Assembly (NCBI GenBank): GCA_011051855.1
Contig: DRKG01000287.1
Span: forward strand, 1-11,104
Reading direction: 5' to 3'
DNA from: a bacterium
GTDB taxonomy: Bacteria > Planctomycetota > UBA1135 > UBA2386
DNA: 11,104 nucleotides
The translations under genes and the position numbers were made by a program. Numbering within the stretch: the stretch's first letter is position 1; every line of letters starts with the position of its first letter. Positions 6,616 through 11,104 of this stretch are shown here, in pieces. Below the pieces are notes generated by a model. The model saw only the letters and a program-made list of their open reading frames with translations, was not told the origin of the DNA and did no database searches.

Positions 6616-6621
6616 TCCTCC
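6616..6621 (-). promoter_or_regulatory. Strong Shine-Dalgarno deciding a TTG start
   Basis: GGAGGA on the minus strand is placed 7 nt before a TTG codon in frame with the pilus ATPase. Most genes in this window have weaker sites, so the match is notable and argues that translation begins at 6608 rather than at the ATG at 6563. Confidence 0.5.
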
Positions 6622-6678
6622 ACCGCTTGTATCGGCAGGGGGCCGCGCCGCGCGAGAGCCGCAAGAGGGCGCTTCGTC

Positions 6679-7677
6679 TCAGCCGCGCGGAAGCTCCGAC
6701 AGCAGCGACCAGACGGCGGCGCGAAGCTCCGCCAGGCCCTGGCCGGTCGCACTCGACACCGGCAGCACCGGCTCGCGGATCGCCGTCGCCAGCGCCTGCG
6801 CCCGCGCCCGGCAGTCGTCGTCCTCGACCTTGGTCGCGACCACGATCGACGGCCGGCCGGCCAGTTCGCGGGAGTAGTTCTCGATCTCCCGACGCAGCAT
6901 GCGGAACGCCTGCTCCGGCGGATCGAGCGGCACGGCGCTGCAGTCGACCAGATGCAGCAGGAGACGGGTGCGTTCGATGTGCTTGAGGAACCGGTCGCCG
7001 AGCCCCCGGCCCTCGCTCGCCCCCTCGATCAGCCCGGGGATGTCGGCGATGACGAACGTCGTCTCGCCCGGCCCCTGCGCGATGCCGAGCGACGGCTCCA
7101 GAGTGGTGAACGGATAGTCGGCGATCTTCGGCCGCGCCTTGGTCAGCGTCGACAGCAGGGTCGACTTGCCGGCGTTCGGCAGACCGAGCAGTCCGACGTC
7201 GGCGATCAGCTTCAGACTGAGCCGGATCTTGCGCTGCTCGCCGTCGCGACCGCGCTCCGCCTTGCGCGGCGTGCGGTTGATGGCGCTCTTGAAGTGCACG
7301 TTGCCGCGGCCGCCGAAGCCGCCGCGCGCAACCACCCACGGCTCGTCGGGCGTGGCGAGGTCCTGCAGCAGGTTGCCGCGCTCGGCGTCGAGCACCTGGG
7401 TGCCGACCGGCACCTCGATCGTGAGATCCTCGGCGCTCTTGCCGAAGCACTCCTTCGGGCCGCCTTGCATGCCGTTCGGCGCCGCGAACACTCCGCGACC
7501 ACTCAGGTGGTAGAGCGTGTTGACGTGCGTCGTCGGCAACAGCACGACGTCGCCACCGTCCCCGCCGTCGCCACCATCGGGGCCACCCTTGATGGTGTTC
7601 TTGTCGCGCAGGAACGAAATGCAGCCGTCGCCGCCTTTGCCGGCGCGGACGGTGATGACCAGCTCGTCGACGAACAT
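6679..7677 (-). CDS. obgE: Obg/CgtA ribosome-associated GTPase
   Basis: Obg is an essential GTPase that binds the 50S subunit and links ribosome assembly to growth state. The 332-residue product starts MFVDELVITVRAGKGGDG, the standard opening of the glycine-rich Obg fold (1-158, with GGPDGGDGGDGGDV at 31-44). The G domain follows: G1 GLPNAGKST (165-173), switch PFTTLEPSLG (189-198), G3 DIPGLIEGA (212-220) and G5 SSA (308-310). G4, normally NKxD, reads TKVE (282-285), a change in the guanine-recognition loop. There is no C-terminal OCT domain, as in many short Obg proteins. The ATG at 7675-7677 is fixed by this alignment; the open frame continues upstream only through rpmA. It is the third gene of the conserved rplU-rpmA-obgE cluster. 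Confidence 0.97.
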   Translation of the reverse strand: MFVDELVITVRAGKGGDGCISFLRDKNTIKGGPDGGDGGDGGDVVLLPTTHVNTLYHLSGRGVFAAPNGMQGGPKECFGKSAEDLTIEVPVGTQVLDAERGNLLQDLATPDEPWVVARGGFGGRGNVHFKSAINRTPRKAERGRDGEQRKIRLSLKLIADVGLLGLPNAGKSTLLSTLTKARPKIADYPFTTLEPSLGIAQGPGETTFVIADIPGLIEGASEGRGLGDRFLKHIERTRLLLHLVDCSAVPLDPPEQAFRMLRREIENYSRELAGRPSIVVATKVEDDDCRARAQALATAIREPVLPVSSATGQGLAELRAAVWSLLSELPRG

Positions 7678-7707
7678 CGTATTCTGCCGCGCGAGCGCCT
7701 GCGGAAT

Positions 7708-7722
7708 CCGGCCCGCGGCCGG
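7708..7722 (-). other. Hairpin in the rpmA-obgE gap
   Basis: A perfect 6-bp stem (CCGGCC/GGCCGG) with a GCG loop lies in the 62-nt gap between rpmA and obgE, 17 nt after the rpmA stop. It lacks a U-tract. It could reduce read-through from the abundant ribosomal protein genes into obgE or protect an rplU-rpmA mRNA end, but this is inference from position only. Confidence 0.3.
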
Positions 7723-7739
7723 CCCGACAGGTCGATGGA

Positions 7740-7997
7740 TCAGTTGGCCGCCGGATCGGCGACGTCGACGTGCACGCGACGGTTCGACTGGAACCGCACC
7801 ACGCCCTCGGCGACCGCGAACAGCGAATCGTCGTTGGCTCGGCGCACGTTGCGCCCCGGCAGGAACTTCGTGCCGCACTGGCGCACGATGATCGAGCCGG
7901 CGGTGACGCGCTGGCCGCCGTAGGCCTTCACGCCGCGGTGCTGCGGATTGGAGTCGCGGCCGTTCTGGGTCGAGCCCTGTCCCTTCTTGTGTGCCAT
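7740..7997 (-). CDS. rpmA: 50S ribosomal protein L27
   Basis: L27 sits beside the peptidyl-transferase centre, and its flexible N-terminus contacts the tRNA acceptor ends. The 85-residue product begins MAHKKGQGSTQNGRDSNPQHRG, then GGQRVTAGSIIVRQCGTKFLPGRNV and a typical C-terminal half (VAEGVVRF). Most bacteria have KKGGGSTRNGRDS; the Gln at residue 7 is what I recall for PVC bacteria, and Gln for Arg before NGRDS is less usual. The protein starts directly at MAHKK, with no N-terminal extension of the Firmicutes type that needs cleavage by Prp, and no prp gene is present between rplU and rpmA. It lies 27 nt after rplU. Confidence 0.98.
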   Translation of the reverse strand: MAHKKGQGSTQNGRDSNPQHRGVKAYGGQRVTAGSIIVRQCGTKFLPGRNVRRANDDSLFAVAEGVVRFQSNRRVHVDVADPAAN

Positions 7998-8024
7998 TGG
8001 TCTTGTCTCGCTAACGGTTGGGGA

Positions 8025-8345
8025 TCAGCCGTTGATCGCCTCGATCTGCACCATCGTGTACTGGGCGCGGAAGCCGGTGCGCTTGCGGTGGTTCTTGCGC
8101 CGCCGGAACTTGCCGATCACGACCTTCGGCCCCTTGACGTGCCGCAGGACCTTGGCGGTCACGCTGGCGCCATCGACGAACGGCGTGCCGACCTTGCCGG
8201 CCGCCGAACCGTCGCCCCCCACCGCACACACCTTGTCGAAGGTCAGCGTGTCACCTTCGTTGGCGTCGCTGCGCAGGTGGATCTTGATTCTGTCGCCCTG
8301 GGCGACCCGGTACTGCTGGTTGCGATCGTCGAGGACGGCGTACAT
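8025..8345 (-). CDS. rplU: 50S ribosomal protein L21
   Basis: L21 is a 23S-binding assembly protein of the large subunit, usually paired with L27. The 106-residue product has the family frame: MYAVLDDRNQQYRVAQGDRI at the start (commonly YAVIETGGKQYKV), the middle DKVCAVGGDG, and the C-terminal signature VIGKFRRRKNHRKRTGFRAQYT (about 76-97). The N-terminal GGKQ element is replaced by RNQQ. Because it follows a 159-nt gap with a good promoter at 8376-8403, it is likely the first gene of a rplU-rpmA-obgE transcript. The start at 8343-8345 has only a weak GAG-type ribosome-binding site. Confidence 0.97.
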   Translation of the reverse strand: MYAVLDDRNQQYRVAQGDRIKIHLRSDANEGDTLTFDKVCAVGGDGSAAGKVGTPFVDGASVTAKVLRHVKGPKVVIGKFRRRKNHRKRTGFRAQYTMVQIEAING

Positions 8346-8375
8346 GGAGCTCAGTCGGGGTTGGAAGGGCCGAGC

Positions 8376-8403
8376 AGCATAGCCAGCCGACCCGCCGAGT
8401 CAA
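8376..8403 (-). promoter_or_regulatory. Predicted sigma70-type promoter for rplU-rpmA-obgE
   Basis: TTGACT (8403-8398, five of six bases) is separated by 16 nt from TATGCT (8381-8376, four of six). It lies about 30 nt before the rplU ATG, giving a predicted leader of about 24 nt. Its design resembles the other two predicted promoters in the window. Confidence 0.5.
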
Positions 8404-8441
8404 GCGCCGCGCGGACTTCGACCGGAACTCGCGCGGGATCC

Positions 8442-8473
8442 GGGCCAGGGTGCCGGCGGGCCAGGGCGCCGGC
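8442..8473. repeat. 16-nt tandem repeat, two copies
   Basis: Two adjacent units, GGGCCAGGGTGCCGGC and GGGCCAGGGCGCCGGC, differ at one base. They lie in the spacer after the ribonuclease stop and before the rplU promoter. Each unit ends in the palindrome GCCGGC, so the two copies can pair as a 6-bp stem with a 10-nt loop, which might act in 3'-end formation of the ribonuclease mRNA. Confidence 0.75.
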
Positions 8474-8504
8474 GTGATGGCGCACTCGCCCAGGATGGCC
8501 CGAT

Positions 8505-10658
8505 CTACGCCTTGACGCCGAGCCCGGCCGGGATCGCGACCCGCGCTTCCTGACCATCGCCGGTCAGGAAGCGGTAGTGCACGACGTCGATCGGGTAGCT
8601 CTGCTCGGGGCGGAACAGCACCGACTTGCCGACCGCGTCTTCCAGTTCGAGCACCGCGCGGCGCTTGTAGTTGACCAAGTAGTCGGAGACCGAGGGGGCC
8701 ACGAACACCTGCAACATCGAATACCCCTTCAGGTGGGTCAGCGCGCGCACCTCGCGCAGCACGCTCAGCGCCTTCGATTGCACCGTGCGCGACCAGCCGG
8801 CACCGTGGCAATGCGGGCACTGCATGAACACGGTGCGCTTGAGGCCGGGGCCGACGCGTTGGCGGGTGATCTCCATCATCCCGAACGGCGAGATGCGTCC
8901 GACCTTGATACGAGCGCGATCCCCGCGCAGCGCCTCGATCATCTTGCGCTCGACGCCGCGGCGGTGCTTCTCGTGGTTCATGTCGATGAAGTCGATGATG
9001 ATCAACCCACCGAGGTCGCGCAGACGGAGCTGCCGCACGATCTCCGGGATCGCCTCGAGATTGGTCCGGTAGGCGGTCTCGTCGCTGCCCTGACCTCCGG
9101 CCTTGTACTTGCCCGAGTTGACGTCGATCGCGACCAGCGCCTCGGCCTGGTCGATGACGATCGACGCGCCGTTGGCGATGTCGACCTTCGGCTGGTAGAG
9201 TTCCTCGACGTCCTTCTCGATGCCGAACGAGTGGAACAGCGGCGTCGTCACCGTGTGCTGCTTGATGCGGTCGGACATCAGCGGCATCAGCTTCTCGGCG
9301 AAATCCTTGATACGGATGAACACGTCCTCGCTGTCGACGACCACGTCGGCGATGTCGGGGGTGAACTGGTCGCGCATCGCCTTCAAGACCAGGTCGGATT
9401 CCTGGTAGAGCAGCGCCGGCGCCTTGGTGACCTTCAGCCGCTGGGCGACCATCTCCCAGATCTTGTTGAGGTAGTCGCGGTCGCGCTGGATGTCCTCGAG
9501 GCTCTTGTTGACTCCGGCGGTGCGCACGATGAAGCCGATGCCGCCGGCACCGGTTTCGTCGAGCTCCTTGACGATGCGCTTGAGGCGCCGCCGCTCCTTC
9601 TTGTCCTCGATCTTGCGCGACACGCCACACTTCGGCAGCGACGGCATCAGCACCAGGCTGCGACCGGGCAGCGACACGTAGGTGGTCAGCGTCGGCCCCT
9701 TGGTGCCGATGCCCTCCTTGGTGATCTGCACCACGACCTCCTGCCCCTTCTTGAGCAGTTGGTCGATGGTCGGGCGGCCGGCGCGGGGGGAACGGCGGTC
9801 CCCCTGGTCGCGCGCCTTCCGGTCCTTCTTGCCGCCGCGCCGTGACCGCTTCTTGCGGGCCGGCTCCCTTGCCGCCGGTGCGTCGGCGTCTTCGCCCGCC
9901 TGCTCGGGCGCCGCCGCAGCGCCGGCCGACGCCTCGGCACCATCCGCGGCATCGCCCTCGACGGGTTTTTCCTCGTCGGCCTTCGGTTTGCGCGCGCGCC
10001 GCGCCCGCTTCTTGCGAGCCGGCTTCTTTTCCGCCGGCGCATCGACGCCTTCCGCGGAATCCTCGGTGGCATCCCCATCGGGGTCGGCGGCCATCGCCAG
10101 CGGCTTTTCATCATCCAGGCCGTCGCCGAAACCGAGGTCGTTGCCCGGCTCCCCATCGTCGGGATCGTCGGGATCGTCGTCGGCCGGAGCCTCTTCGTCA
10201 GGAACGTCCGGATCCTCGTCGGCTGCTACGACCACGTCGTCGACCGGCTCGATGTCGTCCGCAACGTCCCCGCCGTCGGATTCCTCCTCGGGCGCGGGCG
10301 TGGGCGCATCCTCGCCGTCGTCTTCCTCATCGTCCGACAGCGCCTGCTGCATCGACTCCGGCCCGTCGTCGACGTCGACGCGCGCGCGCCCCTCGATCAC
10401 GTCATCGAGGCGGAAGTCGTCACGGCCGTAGGCCGGCAGCACGTCGGAGACGTGTAGGAAGCCGTTGACGCGACCACCGAACGCGACGAACGCAGCGCCG
10501 ATGGATGGCTCGATGTTGACGACCTTGCCCTTGTAGATGTTACCGAGATAGGCCTCTCGGTTGGCCAGCTCGACGTGCAGCTCCTGCAGCACGCCATCCT
10601 CCACCACCGCGATCCGGCTCTCTTCCGGATCGATGGCGTTGATCAGCATCCTCTTCAC
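8505..10658 (-). CDS. Rne/Rng-family endoribonuclease with a large S1-domain insertion
   Basis: RNase E/G enzymes cut single-stranded RNA in mRNA decay and rRNA processing. The 717-residue product starts at a GTG (10656-10658) with AAGGA five nt upstream, giving the RNase E-like opening (V/M)KRMLINA. The first half of the S1 domain (NIYKGKVVNIEPSIGAAFV, GFLHVSDVLPAYG) spans about 38-91. About 200 low-complexity residues (92-293) follow, acidic then with two basic blocks, and S1 resumes at 294-332 (GQEVVVQITKEGIGTKG). The catalytic acidic residues are present in AIDVNSG (D512) and IIIDFIDM (D556), and the zinc-link cysteines in CPHC (C614, C617). The body otherwise resembles RNase G, and there is no long C-terminal degradosome scaffold, so E versus G is left open. 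The ATG at 10649 is a weaker start because AGAGG abuts it. Confidence 0.94.
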   Translation of the reverse strand: MKRMLINAIDPEESRIAVVEDGVLQELHVELANREAYLGNIYKGKVVNIEPSIGAAFVAFGGRVNGFLHVSDVLPAYGRDDFRLDDVIEGRARVDVDDGPESMQQALSDDEEDDGEDAPTPAPEEESDGGDVADDIEPVDDVVVAADEDPDVPDEEAPADDDPDDPDDGEPGNDLGFGDGLDDEKPLAMAADPDGDATEDSAEGVDAPAEKKPARKKRARRARKPKADEEKPVEGDAADGAEASAGAAAAPEQAGEDADAPAAREPARKKRSRRGGKKDRKARDQGDRRSPRAGRPTIDQLLKKGQEVVVQITKEGIGTKGPTLTTYVSLPGRSLVLMPSLPKCGVSRKIEDKKERRRLKRIVKELDETGAGGIGFIVRTAGVNKSLEDIQRDRDYLNKIWEMVAQRLKVTKAPALLYQESDLVLKAMRDQFTPDIADVVVDSEDVFIRIKDFAEKLMPLMSDRIKQHTVTTPLFHSFGIEKDVEELYQPKVDIANGASIVIDQAEALVAIDVNSGKYKAGGQGSDETAYRTNLEAIPEIVRQLRLRDLGGLIIIDFIDMNHEKHRRGVERKMIEALRGDRARIKVGRISPFGMMEITRQRVGPGLKRTVFMQCPHCHGAGWSRTVQSKALSVLREVRALTHLKGYSMLQVFVAPSVSDYLVNYKRRAVLELEDAVGKSVLFRPEQSYPIDVVHYRFLTGDGQEARVAIPAGLGVKA
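9837..9884 (-). repeat. Internal repeat copy 2 in the ribonuclease insertion
   Basis: Encodes DAPAAREPARKKRSRR, matching the copy at 9996-10043 at 12 of 16 residues, in frame and 159 bp away. The DNA is also clearly similar (shared CGCTTCTTGCG and CCGCCGG on the plus strand), suggesting duplication of a basic, probably RNA-binding module. Confidence 0.75.
9996..10043 (-). repeat. Internal repeat copy 1 in the ribonuclease insertion
   Basis: Encodes DAPAEKKPARKKRARR, the first copy of the duplicated basic module. The spacing of 53 codons to the second copy is an exact multiple of three. Confidence 0.75.
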
Positions 10659-10983
10659 GGGGGTCCTTCGCTGGACAGTCGCCGGTGACGGCGACCCCCT
10701 GGGTGTTCCGCGCACCGGTGGAAAACGTGTGGCGGGTCGGAATCCGCGAATCGCGGTCGGACCTCACGCCAGGCACGCCACCGGCAGGAACGGCAACCAG
10801 GGTGGGAAACGGGAATCCACGCCGGGCCGCACTTGGTGACACACCTGGGCGAACCTCGCGCCGGGAGGCGCAAAGTGGCTGCCTGCAGTGGGTCAGGACG
10901 ACGGGCATGGGGTAGTCGGGGAATCCGCGGCGGAGCGCCGGTGCGGCGCAGCTCCATCGCCGTGCCTGCCCACCTGGGCAGGC
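10659..10983 (-). promoter_or_regulatory. Long predicted 5' leader of the ribonuclease mRNA
   Basis: No convincing gene lies here. Between the predicted transcription start (about 10983) and the GTG are about 325 nt with several hairpins. One lies at the extreme 5' end (10964-10983, 8-bp stem). One at 10858-10871 has stem GCGCC/GGCGC and loop UCCC. One at 10744-10756 is CCGCGA/TCGCGG around one base. One at 10678-10695 has a perfect 7-bp stem (GTCGCCG/CGGCGAC) and loop TCAC, and ends 9 nt before the AAGGA ribosome-binding site. In E. coli the rne 5' leader (about 360 nt) is the element through which RNase E controls its own mRNA; a similar role here is inferred from length and structure only. 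Confidence 0.45.
10964..10983 (-). other. Perfect hairpin at the predicted 5' end of the ribonuclease transcript
   Basis: GCCTGCCC and GGGCAGGC form an uninterrupted 8-bp stem around the four-base loop AGGT. It starts about 7 nt after the -10 box, so it would be the very first structure of the RNA. Alternative reading: a hairpin terminator of an upstream gene, but no U-run follows on the minus strand. Confidence 0.7.
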
Positions 10984-10989
10984 GCGCGG

Positions 10990-11018
10990 ATCGTAGCGTC
11001 CCAAGCGCGTTCGCTCAA
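10990..11018 (-). promoter_or_regulatory. Predicted sigma70-type promoter for the ribonuclease gene
   Basis: TTGAGC (11018-11013, four of six bases) and TACGAT (10995-10990, four of six) are separated by exactly 17 nt. It lies about 330 nt before the ribonuclease start. The boxes are only moderate matches; the support is the ideal spacing and the long gene-free stretch downstream. Confidence 0.45.
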
Positions 11019-11104
11019 CGACGAGTCGGCGGTGCGCGGGGCTCGACCGGTGGTCGCGCATGCGTTCCTCGAGGATGCGCTGCATCGCGTCGGTCATGTC
11101 GTCC
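11019..11104 (-). other. Right edge, possible end of an upstream reading frame
   Basis: One minus-strand frame (reading TDAMQRILEERMRDH near 11097-11053) has codon third positions rich in G and C, as in a real gene, and a helix-like composition. The frame stays open beyond the promoter, where this bias is lost, so I cannot define a stop or a product. It could be a fragment of a neighbouring gene or chance. Confidence 0.2.

Larger units (their letters stand above)
9780..10385 (-). other. Low-complexity acidic/basic insertion inside the ribonuclease S1 domain
   Basis: Codons 92-293 encode a stretch with no family counterpart. Residues about 95-205 are dominated by Asp, Glu, Pro, Ala and Gly, including DDPDDPDDG from a 9-bp tandem repeat (10155-10178). 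Two basic clusters (KKPARKKRARRARKPK near 211-226; REPARKKRSRRGGKKDRK near 264-281) are separated by an Ala/Glu-rich spacer. It is likely disordered. The reading frame stays open and the conserved enzyme follows in the same frame, so it is a true insertion and not a frameshift. Confidence 0.85.

Noticed and set aside
3354..6986. A 3.6-kb open frame of 1210 codons on the plus strand
   Set aside because: It runs antisense across the EF-G paralogue and the pilus ATPase, both of which have clear family motifs. Its product is Arg/His/Ala-rich with no recognisable domain. Long antisense frames are expected in DNA with strong GC bias at third codon positions.
7678..7878. N-terminal extension of obgE back to 7878
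   Set aside because: The extra residues overlap rpmA in another frame and look like a shadow translation. The Obg family begins at MFVDE (7677).
8346..8504. A prp-like protease gene or other small gene between the ribonuclease and rplU
   Set aside because: The 159-nt gap holds only the tandem repeat and a promoter; no frame with a start site and family features is present.
10659..10715. Longer ribonuclease start at 10715
   Set aside because: The GTG at 10658 has a good AAGGA site and yields the family opening KRMLINA; the upstream residues have no counterpart in the family.
10540..11097. A 185-codon minus-strand frame upstream of and overlapping the ribonuclease start
   Set aside because: Only its first part has gene-like codon use. 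It crosses a promoter-like sequence and hairpins, overlaps the ribonuclease in another frame and shows no family features beyond the edge segment.
1..11104. CRISPR arrays, IS ends, tRNA or rRNA genes, phage or toxin-antitoxin genes
   Set aside because: Reading both strands shows no regularly spaced repeats, transposase motifs, cloverleaf sequences or matching small gene pairs; nearly all of the DNA is accounted for by housekeeping genes.

Overview
The window is very GC-rich bacterial chromosome, and every gene I can support lies on the minus strand. It is a run of core translation and RNA-metabolism genes. In transcription order, from the right edge to the left edge, they are: an Rne/Rng-family ribonuclease, rplU, rpmA, obgE, a PilT/PilU-type pilus ATPase, a divergent EF-G paralogue, then rpsJ, rplD, rplW, rplB, rpsS, rplV and the start of rpsC, which runs off the left edge. 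The L27 N-terminus (KKGQGST...NGRDSN), the L2 C-terminal motif (HPMGGGEGRT-GGGRHP) and the general protein style suggest the PVC superphylum, most likely Planctomycetota. That placement comes from recalled family features, not a search.

Right part (about 8025-11104). A likely promoter at 10990-11018 starts a leader of about 325 nt. The leader opens with a perfect 8-bp hairpin and has a second hairpin just before the Shine-Dalgarno site of the ribonuclease gene. The ribonuclease has an intact catalytic core, but its S1 domain is split by about 200 low-complexity residues, first acidic and then containing two basic blocks. A second promoter (8376-8403) lies just upstream of rplU-rpmA-obgE, the widely conserved L21-L27-Obg cluster.

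Middle (3396-6608). A retraction-ATPase gene and an EF-G paralogue sit between the two ribosomal clusters. The EF-G copy keeps its GTPase framework but has Ser for the usual switch-I Thr and a shortened domain IV tip, so it is probably not the main translocase.

Left part (1-3351). A good promoter (3323-3351) and a structured leader of about 170 nt precede an S10-type operon with tight spacing. The operon lacks rplC between rpsJ and rplD: only 31 nt separate the two genes. I see no rRNA, tRNA, CRISPR array, IS element or phage gene. The interest here is in unusual variants of housekeeping genes and their regulatory leaders, not in a defence or mobile system.
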